Shown: one piece after another, positions 53,118 through 64,000 of the stretch
Layout: each line of letters opens with the position of its first letter
How positions within the stretch are numbered: the first letter of the stretch is position 1
Assembly: GCA_030762935.1 (NCBI GenBank)
Contig: CM060891.1
Coordinates: 67,001 to 131,000, forward strand
Direction: 5' to 3'
DNA from: Hymenopus coronatus
Lineage: Eukaryota > Arthropoda > Insecta > Mantodea > Hymenopodidae
DNA: 64,000 nucleotides
The notes under the pieces: generated by a model
The model's database searches: none
What the model saw: only the letters and a program-made list of their open reading frames with translations
What the model was told of the DNA's origin: nothing
Position numbers and translations under genes: made by a program

Positions 53118-54832
53118 GGAATTTGTACGAATGATGAATTTGGATTTACTTGACTATGTATCTTTTACTACCAGAACTGTTTAAAGGGGAAAATATTCGC
53201 CTTAATAATATAGTGTCACTCCCGTTACTGCAGAAGCATAAAGTGACTAAATAATTTTAATAAAATGATTTAAGAAACCAATCCTCTCTTATGTAAATGA
53301 TACTGAAGACTTTGAATATACCATTAAAAGCAATTCTGTTCTGCGTGCATGACTTCTCCTGCAGAACTTGAATTCTCCAAATTGTTTACTTTTCTAACAC
53401 TAAACGAATAATAGCATTTGAAATGCTCACCTAATCAACCTCAATGGAATATGTCTCAAAGCACATCTTCCAGTCCAGGGTAATCGTTTCTCCCAGAGAG
53501 GTTTTCGAGTTGCATCCTTCGTAGCAAGTCGACGTGGGGTCTTCCAGTGATAGCTCGGATCCTCAGCAGGAAACAGAATTTCGTTTGGATGTATGAAACA
53601 GAAAACAGAGAGAAAGCTAAGACGTCTGATATTGAAAATTTTAAACCTTCACCATTCAGCACCAATCTAAAGCCATGTAGTGTGTACAAAGTTAGTTTCA
53701 ATTTACGATAAACGATTAGCAGCCTATAGAGACAAAGTTAGAGGACTGATGCAAAATACTTTTTCTATGCACAAACTAACAACCAGAAAAGCGACATCTG
53801 CGTGCACTACCATTAGAATCTCTACATTTTGAGAGCCAAAGCAAAACCTTTTGTTCACGTTTCTTTTGTACCTTCGCCTAATACACTATTCCTCTTTCAA
53901 AAAATGCCTACATCTCCCAGACCTACCGGCCCAATCGCGCATAACATGTCAGAGTTCATTACGGTATATATTCCCAAGGATATCCTAGAACATAAATTCT
54001 TCTGGCCAGTTAAGCTAGAATTGTATCTTCTAGGGAACCATTATGAGGGAACATATTCTCGTAAGGAAAATCGAACTTCCCCACAAACCTTACGGACCTA
54101 ACAAAATAGAGCCCCTACACAAAGCGCCGAACTACTCTTTTGGCCCAACTATTCTCCACATCAAAAGCTTTTAGCTATCCGATCGAGTTTCGAGGTCTAG
54201 CTGAGGCTCTCAAATTACGTAAATATCAAAAGCCCAATTACTTTACACATCCAAAACAACATTTAGCTGTACACACTTACTTTTGTCCGTGACATAACAG
54301 ATTTCTCTCCTCCAAGTAGTGCAGCTAATTAGGGAACTTCACATTTCACACAGGTATCTTCTACATCTGTAACAAAAGTAAAACGTCAATTCCGCATTTC
54401 GAATGATGCTCTTAATACATAAAAATCCTACAACAATAAATATCTAAAATCCGTAAAGAAATCATTAAATGTTGCATAGAGTCTCCTAAATCAGTGACGG
54501 CAATTTCAAAGTTTTATTTTAACCAAAAAGGAGGACCTACGTTTTCTAATAGGTTTTGGGAGAGTTCCTACATTTGTCTAGTCGATGGGGCATGTATGTC
54601 AAGCTAAAATCACTAATATTCATGAGAGGATGTTGAAATATCATCACTTGTGTTAATATGGAGAGGTTAACTAGAAGCAAAAGTTGACAATTCAAAAAGC
54701 ATAAATCTGCAAATTTAACATCAATTGCACAAAGCAGGTTCTGCTTTTCTAGAGAGTTCCAATTGAAACAGTGTACATCATTTGAATCAGTTAAACAGTA
54801 CGACGGTTTATAAGACTACGATTTTTAAAAGA
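53118..54832. repeat. Monomer 32, class B
   Basis: Copy of monomer 28, with catttgtctag at about 54572. Confidence 0.9.
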
Positions 54833-56543
54833 GGAATTTGTACGAATGATGAATTTGGATTTACTTGACTATGTATCTTTTACTACCAGAACTGTTTAAA
54901 GGGGAAAATATTCGCCTTAATAATATAGTGTCACTCCCGTTACTGCAGAAGCATAAAGTGACTAAATAATTTTAATAAAATGATTTAAGAAACCAATCCT
55001 CTCTTATGTAAATGATACTGAAGACTTTGAATGTACCATTAAAAGCAATTCTGTTCTGCGTGCATGACTTCTCCTGCAGAATTTGAATTCTCCAAATTGT
55101 TTACTTTTCTAACACTAAACGAATAATAGCATTTGAAATGCTCACCTAATCAACCTCAATGGAATATGTCTCAAAGCACATCTTCCAGTCCAGGGTAATC
55201 GTTTCTCCCAGAGAGGTTTTCGAGTTGCATCCTTCGTAGCAAGTCGACGTGGGGTCTTCCAGTGATAGCTCGGATCCTCAGCAGGAAACAGAATTTCGTT
55301 TGGATGTATGAAACAGAAAACAGAGAGAAAGCTAAGACGTCTGATATTGAAAATTTTAAACCTTCACCATTCAGCACCAATCTAAAGCCATGTAGTGTGT
55401 ACAAAGTTAGTTTCAATTTACGATAAACGATTAGCAGCCTATAGAGACAAAGTTAGAGGACTGATGCAAAATACTTTTTCTATGCACAAACTAACAACCA
55501 GAAAAGCGACATCTGCGTGCACTACCATTAGAATCTCTACATTTTGAGAGCCAAAGCAAAACCTTTTGTTCACGTTTCTTTTGTACCTTCGCCTAATACA
55601 CTATTCCTCTTTCAAAAAATGCCTACATCTCCCAGACCTACCGGCCCAATCGCGCATAACATGTCAGAGTTCATTACGGTATATATTCCCAAGGATATCC
55701 TAGAACATAAATTCTTCTGGCCAGTTAAGCTAGAATTGTATCTTCTAGGGAACCATTATGAGGGAACATATTCTCGTAAGGAAAATCGAACTTCCCCACA
55801 AACCTTACGGACCTAACAAAATAGAGCCCCTACACAAAGCGCCGAACTACTCTTTTGGCCCAACTATTCTCCACATCAAAAGCTTTTAGCTATCCGATCG
55901 AGTTTCGAGGTCTAGCTGAGGCTCTCAAATTACGTAAATATCAAAAGCCCAATTTCTTTACACATCCAAAACAACAATTAGCTGTACACACTTACTTTTG
56001 TCCGTGACATAACAGATTTCTCTCCTCCAAGTAGTGCAGCTAATTAGGGAACTTCACATTTCTCACAGGTATCTTCTACATCTGTAACAAAAGTAAAACG
56101 TCAATTCCGCATTTCGAATGATGCTCTTAATACATAAAAATCCTACAACAATAAATATCTAAAATCCGTAAAGAAATCATTAAATGTTGCATAGAGTCTC
56201 ATAAATCAGTGACGGCAATTTCAAAGTTTTATTTTAACCAAAAAGGAGGACTTACGTTTTATAATCGGTTTTGGGAGAGTTCCTACATTTGACTAGTCGA
56301 TGGGGCATGTATGTCAACCTAAAATCACTAATATTCATGAGAGGATGTTGAAATATCATCACTTGTGTTAATATGGAGAGGTTAACTAGAAGCAAAAGTT
56401 GACAATTCAAAAGGCATAAATCTGCAAATTTAACATCAATTGTAAAAAGCAGGTTCTGCTTTTCTAGAGAGTTCCAATTGAAACAGTGTACATCATTTGA
56501 ATCAGTTAAACAGTCCGACGCTTTATAAGACTACTTTAAAAGA
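54833..56543. repeat. Monomer 33, B front / monomer-10-type back, 1,711 bp
   Basis: Copy of monomer 29 up to atttctttac (about 55951). From acaattag on it follows monomer 10 (ttataatcgg, caacctaaa, acta C junction). Private ggacttacg at about 56250. Confidence 0.9.
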
Positions 56544-58258
56544 GGAATTTGTAGGAATGATGAATTTGGATTTACTTGACTATGTAACTTTTACTACCAG
56601 ACCTGTTTAAAGGGGAAAATAATCGCCTTAATAATATAGTGTCACTCCCGTTACTGCAGAAGCATAAAGTGACTAAATAATTTTAATAAAATGATTTAAG
56701 AAACCAATCCTCTTTTATGTAAATGATACTGAAGACTTTGAATATACCATTAAAAGCAATTCTGTTCTGCGTGCATGACTTCTCCTGCAGAACTTGAATT
56801 CTCCAAATTGTTTACTTTTCTAACACTAAACGAATAATAGCATTTGAAATGCTCACCTAATCAACCTCAATGGAATATGTCTCAAAGCACATCTTCCAGT
56901 CCAGGGTAATCGTTTCTCCCAGAGAGGTTTTCGAGTTGCATCCTTCGTAGCAAGTCGACGTGGGGTCTTCCAGTGATAGCTCGGATCCTCAGCAGGAAAC
57001 AGACTTTCGTATGGATTTTTGAAACAGTAAACAGAGAGAAAGCTAAGACGTCTGATATTGATAATTTTAAACCTTCACCATTCAGCACCAATCTAAAGCC
57101 ATGTAGTGTGTACAAAGTTAGTTTCAATTTACGATAAACGATTAGCAGCCTATAGAGACAAAGTTAGAGGACTGATGCAAAATACTTTTTCTATGCACAA
57201 ACTAACAACCAGAAAAGCGACATCTGCGTGCACTACCATTAGAATCTCTCCATTTTGAGAGCCAAAGCAAAACCTTTTGTTCACGTTTCTTTTGTACCTT
57301 CGCCTAATACACTATTCCTCTTTCAAAAAATGCCTACATCTCCCAGACCTACCGGCCCAATCGCGCATAACATGTCAGAGTTCATTACGGTATATATTCC
57401 CAAGGATATCCTAGAACATAAATTCTTCTGGCCAGTTAAGCTAGAATTGTATCTTCTAGGGAACCATTATGAGGGAACATATTCTCGTAAGGAAAATCGA
57501 ACGTCCCCACAAACCTTACGGACCTAACAAAATAGAGCCCCTACACAAAGCGCCGAACTACTCTTTTGGCCCAACTATTCTCCACATCAAAAGCTTTTGG
57601 CTATCCGATCGAGTTTCGAGGTCTAGCTGAGGCTCTCAAATTACGTAAATATCAAAAGCCCAATTACCTTACACATCCAAAACAACATTTAGCTGTACAC
57701 ACTTACTTTTGTCCGTGACATAACAGATTTCTCTCCTCCAAGTAGTGCAGCTAATTAGGGAACTTCACATTTCTCACAGGTATCTTCTACATCTGTAACA
57801 AAAGTAAAACGTCAATTCCGCATTTCGAATGATGCTCTTAATACATAAAAATCCTACAACGATAAATATCTAAAATCCGTAAAGAAATCATTAAATGTTG
57901 CATAGAGTCTCATATATCAGTGACGGCAATTTCAAAGTTTTATTTTAACCAAAAAGGAGGAGCTACGTTTTCTAATAGGTTTTGGGAGAGGTCCTACATT
58001 TGACCAGTCGATGGGGCATGTATGTCAAGCTAAAATCACTAATATTCATGAGAGGATGTTGAAATATCATCTTTTGTGTTAATATGGAGAGGTTAACTAG
58101 AAGCAAAAGTTGACAATTCAAAAAGCATAAATCTGTAAATTTAACATCAATTGTACAAAGCAGGTTCTGCTTTTCTAGAGAGTTCCAATTAAAACAGTGT
58201 ACATCATTTGAATCAGTTAAACAGTACGACGGTTTTTAAGACTACGATTTTTAAAAGA
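56544..58258. repeat. Monomer 34, class C2, 1,715 bp
   Basis: Copy of monomer 11 (tcttttatgt, ctcatatatcag, gaggtcctac). Private silent gaacgtcc at about 57500 in the 65-codon frame. Confidence 0.9.
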
Positions 58259-59973
58259 AGAAGTTTTACGAATGATCTTTTTGGATTTACTTGACTATGT
58301 ATCTTTTACTACCAGAACTGTTTAAAGGGGAAAATATTCGCCTTAATAATATAGTGTCACTCCCGTTACTGCAGAAGCATAAAGTGACTAAATAATTTTA
58401 ATAAAATGATTTAAGAAACCAATCCTCTCATATGTAAATGATACTGAAGACTTTGAATATACCATTAAAAGCAATTCTGTTCTGCGTGCATGACTTCTCC
58501 TGCAGAACTTGAATTCTCCAAATTGTTTACTTTTCTAACACTAAACGAATAATAGCATTTGAAATGCTCACCTAATCAACCTCAATGGAATATGTCTCCA
58601 AGCACATCTTCCAGTCCAGGGTAATCGTTTCTCCCAGAGAGGTTTTCGAGTTGCATCCTTCGTAGCAAGTCGACGTGGGGTCTTCCAGTGATAGCTCGGA
58701 TCCTCAGCAGGAAACAGAATTTCGTTTGGATGTATGAAACAGAAAACAGAGAGAAAGCTAAGACGTCTGATATTGAAAATTTTAAACCTTCACCATTCAG
58801 CACCAATCTAAAGCCATGTAGTGTGTACAAACTTAGTTTCAATTTACGATAAACGATTAGCAGCCTATAGAGACAAAGTTAGAGGACTGATGCAAAATAC
58901 TTTTTCTATGCACAAACTAACAACCAGAAAAGCGACATCTGCGTGCACTACCATTAGAATCTCTCCATTTTGAGAGCCAAAGCAAAACCTTTTGTTCACG
59001 TTTCTTTTGTACCTTCGCCTAATACACTATTCCTCTTTCAAAAAATGCCTACATCTCCCAGACCTACCGGCCCAATCGCGCATAACATGTCAGAGTTCAT
59101 TACGGTATATATTCCCAAGGATATCCTAGAACATAAATTCTTCTGGCCAGTTAAGCTAGAATTGTATCTTCTAGGGAACCATTATGAGGGAACATATTCT
59201 CGTAAGGAAAATCGAACTTCCCCACAAACTTTACGGACCTAACAAAATAGAGCCCCTACACAAAGCACCGAACTACTCTTTTGGCCCAACTATTCTCCAC
59301 ATCAAAAGCTTTTGGCTATCCGATCGAGTTTCGAGGTCTAGCTGAGGCTCTCAAATTACGTAAATATCAAAAACCCAATTACTTTACACATCCAAAACAA
59401 CATTTAGCTGTACACACTTACTTTTGTCCGTGACATAACAGATTTCTCTCCTCCAAGTAGTGCAGCTAATTAGGGAACTTCACATTTCTCACAGGTATCT
59501 TCTACATCTGTAACAAAAGTAAAATGTCAATTCCGCATTTCGAATGATGCTCTTAATACATAAAAATCCTACAACAATGAATATCTAAAATCTGTTAAGA
59601 AATCATTAAATGTTGCATAGAGTCTCCTAAATCAGTGACGGCAATTTCAACGTTTTATTTTAACCAAAAAGGAGGACCTACGTTTTCTAATAGGTTTTAG
59701 GAGAGTTCCTACATTTGACTAGTCGATGGGGCATGTATGTCAAGCTAAAATCACTAATATTCATGAGAGGATGTTGAAATATCATCACTTGTGTTAATAT
59801 GGAGAGGTTAACTAGAAGCAAAAGTTGACAATTCAAAAAGCATAAATCTGCAAATTTAACATCAATTGCACAAAGCAGGTTCTGCTTTTCTAGAGAGTTC
59901 CAATTGAAACAGTGTACATCATTTGAATCAGTTAAACAGTACGACGGTTTATAAGACTACGATTTTTAAAAGA
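58259..59973. repeat. Monomer 35, class A2
   Basis: Copy of monomer 12 (aaaaaccc, caacgtttt, ttgcacaaag) but with caaacttag and tttggatgtatg. Private gttttaggag at about 59695. Confidence 0.9.
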
Positions 59974-61688
59974 GGAATTTGTACGAATGGTGAATTTGGA
60001 TTTACTTGACTATGTATCTTTTACTACCAGAACTGTTTAAAGGGGAAAATATTCGCCTTAATAATATAGTGTCACTCCCGTTACTGCAGAAGCATAAAGT
60101 GACTAAATAATTTTAATAAAATGATTTAAGAAACCAATCCTCTCTTATGTAAATGATACTGAAGACTTTGAATATACCATTAAAAGCAATTCTGTTCTGC
60201 GTGCATGACTTCTCCTGCAGAACTTGAATTCTCCAAATTGTTTACTTTTCTAACACTAAACGAATAATAGCATTTGAAATGCTCACCTAATCAACCTCAA
60301 TGGAATATGTCTCAAAGCACATCTTCCAGTCCAGGGTAATCGTTTCTCCCAGAGAGGTTTTCGAGTTGCATCCTTCGTAGCAAGTCGACGTGGGGTCTTC
60401 CAGTGATAGCTCGGATCCTCAGCAGGAAACAGAATTTCGTTTGGATGTATGAAACAGAAAACAGAGAGAAAGCTAAGACGTCTGATATTGAAAATTTTAA
60501 ACCTTCACCATTCAGCACCAATCTAAAGCCATGTAGTGTGTACAAAGTTAGTTTCAATTTACGATAAACGATTAGCAGCCTATAGAGACAAAGTTAGAGG
60601 ACTGATGCAAAATACTTTTTCTATGCACAAACTAACAACCAGAAAAGCGACATCTGCGTGCACTACCATTAGAATCTCTCCATTTTGAGAGCCAAAGCAA
60701 AACCTTTTGTTCACGTTTCTTTTGTACCTTCGCCTAATACACTATTCCTCTTTCAAAAAATGCCTACATCTCCCAGACCTACCGGCCCAATCGCGCATAA
60801 CATGTCAGAGTTCATTACGGTATATATTCCCAAGGATATCCTAGAACATAAATTCTTCTGGCCAGTTAAGCTAGAATTGTATCTTCTAGGGAACCATTAT
60901 GAGGGAACATATTCTCGTAAGGAAAATCGAACTTCCCCACAAACCTTACGGACCTAACAAAATAGAGCCCCTACACAAAGCGCCGAACTACTCTTTTGGC
61001 CCAACTATTCTCCACATCAAAAGCCTTTAGCTATCCGATCGAGTTTCGAGGTCTAGCTGAGGCTCTCAAATTACGTAAATATCAAAAGCCCAATTACTTT
61101 ACACATCCAAAACAACATTTAGCTGTACACACTTACTTTTGTCCGTGACATAACAGATTTCTCTCCTCCAAGTAGTGCAGCTAATTAGGGAACTTCACAT
61201 TTCACACAGGTATCTTCTACATCTGTAACAAAAGTAAAACGTCAATTCCGCATTTCGAATGATACTCTTAATACATAAAAATCCTACAACAATAAATATC
61301 TAAAATCCGTAAAGAAATCATTAAATGTTGCATAGAGTCTCCTAAATCAGTGACGGCAATTTCAAAGTTTTATTTTAACCAAAAAGGAGGACCTACGTTT
61401 TCTAATAGGTTTTGGGAGAGTTCCTACATTTGACTAGTCGATGGGGCATGTATGTCAAGCTAAAATCACTAATATTCATGAGAGGATGTTGAAATATCAT
61501 CACTTGTGTTAATATGGAGAGGTTAACTAGAAGCAAAAGTTGACAATTCAAAAAGCATAAATCTGTAAATTTAACATCAATTGTACAAAGCAGGTTCTGC
61601 TTTTCTAGAGAGTTCCAATTAAAACAGTGTACATCATTTGAATCAGTTAAACAGTACGACGGTTTTTAAGACTACGATTCTTAAAAGA
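59974..61688. repeat. Monomer 36, class B (tcacacagg subtype)
   Basis: Copy of monomer 13 with ggtctag. Private cgaatggtgaa at about 59985. Confidence 0.9.
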
Positions 61689-63399
61689 AGAAGTTTTACG
61701 AATGATCTTTTTGGATTTACTTGACTATGTATCTTTTACTACCAGAACTGTTTAAAGGGGAAAATATTCGCCTTAATAATATAGTGTCACTCCCGTTACT
61801 GCAGAAGCATAAAGTGACTAAATAATTTTAATAAAATGATTTAAGAAACCAATCCTCTCATATGTAAATGATACTGAAGACTTTGAATATACCATTAAAA
61901 GCAATTCTGTTCTGCGTGCATGACTTCTCCTGCAGAACTTGAATTCTCCAAATTGTTTACTTTTCTAACACTAAACGAATAATAGCATTTGAAATGCTCA
62001 CCTAATCAACCTCAATGGAATATGTCTCCAAGCACATCTTCCAGTCCAGGGTAATCGTTTCTCCCAGAGAGGTTTTCGAGCTGCATCCTTCGTAGCAAGT
62101 CGACGTGGGGTCTTCCAGTGATAGCTCGGATCCTCAGCAGGAAACAGAATTTCGTTTGGATGTATGAAACAGAAAACAGAGAGAAAGCTAAGACGTCTGA
62201 TATTGAAAATTTTAAACCTTCACCATTCAGCACCAATCTAAAGCCATGTAGTGTGTACAAACTTAGTTTCAATTTACGATAAACGATTAGCAGCCTATAG
62301 AGACAAAGTTAGAGGACTGATGCAAAATACTTTTTCTATGCACAAACTAACAACCAGAAAAGCGACATCTGCGTGCACTACCATTAGAATCTCTACATTT
62401 TGAGAGCCAAAGCAAAACCTTTTGTTCACGTTTCTTTTGTACCTTCGCCTAATACACTATTCCTCTTTCAAAAAATGCCTACATCTCCCAGACCTACCGG
62501 CCCAATCGCGCATAACATGTCAGAGTTCATTACGGTATATATTCCCAAGGATATCCTAGAACATAAATTCTTCTGGCCAGTTAAGCTAGAATTGTATCTT
62601 CTAGGGAACCATTATGAGGGAACATATTCTCGTAAGGAAAATCGAACTTCCCCACAAACTTTACGGACCTAACAAAATAGAGCCCCTACACAAAGCACCG
62701 AACTACTCTTTTGGCCCAACTATTCTCCACATCAAAAGCTTTTGGCTATCCGATCGAGTTTCGAGGTCTAGCTGAGGCTCTCAAATTACGTAAATATCAA
62801 AAGCCCAATTACTTTACACATCCAAAACAACATTTAGCTGTACACACTTACTTTTGTCCGTGACATAACAGATTTCTCTCCTCCAAGTAGTGCAGCTAAT
62901 TAGGGAACTTCACATTTCTCACAGGTATCTTCTACATCTGTAACAAAAGTAAAATGTCAATTCCGCATTTCGAATGATGCTCTTAATACATAAAAATCCT
63001 ACAACAATGAATATCTAAAATCTGTTAAGAAATCATTAAATGTTGCATAGAGTCTCCTAAATCAGTGACGGCAATTTCAAAGTTTTATTTTAACCAAAAA
63101 GGAGGACCTACGTTTTCTAATAGGTTTTGGGAGAGTTCCTACATTTGACTAGTCGATGGGGCATGTATGTCAAGCTAAAATCACTAATATTCATGAGAGG
63201 ATGTTGAAATATCATCACTTGTGTTAATATGGAGAGGTTAACTAGAAGCAAAAGTTGACAATTCAAAAGGCATAAATCTGCAAATTTAACATCAATTGTA
63301 AAAAGCAGGTTCTGCTTTTCTAGAGACTTCCAATTGAAACAGTGTACATCATTTGAATCAGTTAAACAGTCCGACGCTTTATAAGACTGCTTTAAAAGA
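61689..63399. repeat. Monomer 37, A1 with C-junction tail, 1,711 bp
   Basis: A1 through the 3' half (gagctgc, gcaccg, acaatgaat, tctgttaag), with ctctaca instead of ctctcca. It switches to aaaggcat and taaaaagcag at about 63265 and ends with the actg C junction of monomers 25 and 29. Confidence 0.9.
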
Positions 63400-64000
63400 G
63401 GAATTTGTAGGAATGATGAATTTGGATTTACTTGACTATGTAACTTTTACTACCAGACCTGTTTAAAGGGGAAAATAATCGCCTTAATAATATAGTGTCA
63501 CTCCCGTTACTGCAGAAGCATAAAGTGACTAAATAATTTTAATAAAATGATTTAAGAAACCAATCCTCTCTTATGTAAATGATACTGAAGACTTTGAATA
63601 TACCATTAAAAGCAATTCTGTTCTGCGTGCATGACTTCTCCTGCAGAACTTGAATTCTCCAAACTGTTTACTTTTCTAACACTAAACGAATAATAGCATT
63701 TGAAATGCTCACCTAATCAACCTCAATGGAATATGTCTCAAAGCACATCTTCCAGTCCAGGGTAGTCGTTTCTCCCAGAGAGGTTTTCGAGTTGCATCCT
63801 TCGTAGCAAGTCGACGTGGGGTCTTCCAGTGATAGCTCGGATCCTCAGCAGGAAACAGACTTTCGTATGGATTTTTGAAACAGTAAACAGAGAGAAAGCT
63901 AAGACGTCTGATATTGATAATTTTAAACCTTCACCATTCAGTACCAATCTAAAGCCATGTAGTGTGTACAAAGTTAGTTTCAATTTACGATAAACGATTA
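63400..64000. repeat. Monomer 38, class C1, truncated by the window edge
   Basis: C head, ccaaactg, gggtagtcg and the C substitution cluster. Only the first 601 bp are present, ending just after the minus-strand island. Confidence 0.9.

Larger units (their letters stand above)
49688..56543. repeat. Four-monomer higher-order repeat, copy V2 (6,856 bp)
   Basis: Monomers 30-33, directly adjacent to V1 and carrying the same rare variants at exactly +6,856 bp. Identity with V1 is lost in the last monomer at about 55970. There the sequence switches to the type of monomer 10 (acaattag, then ttataatcgg and caacctaaa). A private change, aatatccatgag, lies at about 51188. Confidence 0.93.
55975..63260. 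repeat. Long-range duplicated segment D, right copy (~7.3 kb)
   Basis: Right-hand partner of 16566-23850. It begins where monomer 33 leaves V-type sequence and ends where monomer 37 leaves A1-type sequence for the C-junction tail (ggcataaat, then taaaaagcag). A few sites differ from the left copy: caaacttag versus caaagttag in monomer 35, ggtctag versus ggtgtag and gaatggtg in monomer 36, and ctctaca versus ctctcca in monomer 37. Confidence 0.85.
1..64000. repeat. Satellite DNA array, ~1.715 kb monomer, 37 full copies plus one partial
   Basis: The window is filled end to end by direct tandem copies of one monomer. Landmarks such as the stretch preceding tagcatttgaaatgctc recur every 1,711, 1,713 or 1,715 bp without exception. 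Monomer starts (phase set to position 1) are 1, 1716, 3431, 5146, 6857, 8570, 10281, 11994, 13709, 15424, 17135, 18850, 20565, 22280, 23995, 25706, 27419, 29130, 30843, 32558, 34273, 35984, 37697, 39408, 41121, 42832, 44547, 46262, 47977, 49688, 51403, 53118, 54833, 56544, 58259, 59974, 61689 and 63400. The length differences come from a 4-bp deletion just before every C-type head and a 2-bp deletion in C1-type monomers. Copies differ by a few percent at most by eye. The DNA is AT-rich. No inverted copy, insertion or unique spacer was seen. The family is not recognised, and a heterochromatic or centromeric satellite is inferred. Confidence 0.97.

Noticed and set aside
1..64000. CRISPR array, rDNA array or bacterial operon
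   Set aside because: The repeat is 1.7 kb and continuous with no short repeat/unique spacer pattern. No rRNA-like block, Shine-Dalgarno-led gene chain or long conserved reading frame is present.
1..64000. Telomeric repeats or microsatellite tracts
   Set aside because: No TTAGGG, TTAGG or TTTAGGG runs and no simple-sequence tract longer than a few units were seen on either strand.

Overview
The whole 64 kb window is one uninterrupted head-to-tail satellite DNA array. The same monomer of about 1,715 bp (1,711, 1,713 or 1,715 bp depending on two small indels) occurs 37 times in full. A 38th copy is cut by the right edge. All copies are in the same orientation. No flanking unique DNA, transposon insertion, rRNA/tRNA gene or convincing full-length protein gene is visible. 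The array is therefore longer than the window on both sides.

The organism cannot be named from this sequence. A long, AT-rich, large-monomer array with higher-order organisation is typical of eukaryotic heterochromatin or centromere-type satellite, not of a bacterial or viral genome. I treat it as eukaryotic, possibly animal, but the species is unknown.

Monomers fall into three head classes. A begins agaagttttacg, B begins ggaatttgtacg and C begins ggaatttgtagg. C also has a cluster of substitutions near monomer positions 455-520. Subclasses are A1, A2, B, b, C1 and C2, and many copies are mosaics of two classes. They are arranged in higher-order repeats (HORs). A six-monomer unit of exactly 10,278 bp occurs three times (1716-11993, 20565-30842 and 30843-41120, the last two adjacent). 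A four-monomer unit of exactly 6,856 bp is tandemly duplicated (42832-49687 and 49688-56543). A segment of about 7.3 kb near 16.57-23.85 kb recurs near 55.98-63.26 kb at a constant offset of 39,409 bp. Private mutations carried through these duplications, and class switches inside monomers, show unequal exchange and gene conversion.

Inside each monomer (coordinates of monomer 1) the recognisable structure is as follows. There is a 15-bp perfect dyad (296-310). A relatively GC-rich, exon-like island of 131 bp lies on the minus strand (314-444), with a splice-acceptor-like and a strong splice-donor-like edge. A very conserved core follows (about 585-1020), holding a plus-strand ATG reading frame of 65 codons (787-984) that is itself exon-like. 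There is a 6-bp stem hairpin (898-916), a more variable 3' half without any gene I can support (about 1020-1610), and a 7-8 bp stem hairpin (1614-1630) next to which most class switches occur. The longer 81-90 residue frames in this DNA start at TTG, not ATG, and I do not call them genes.
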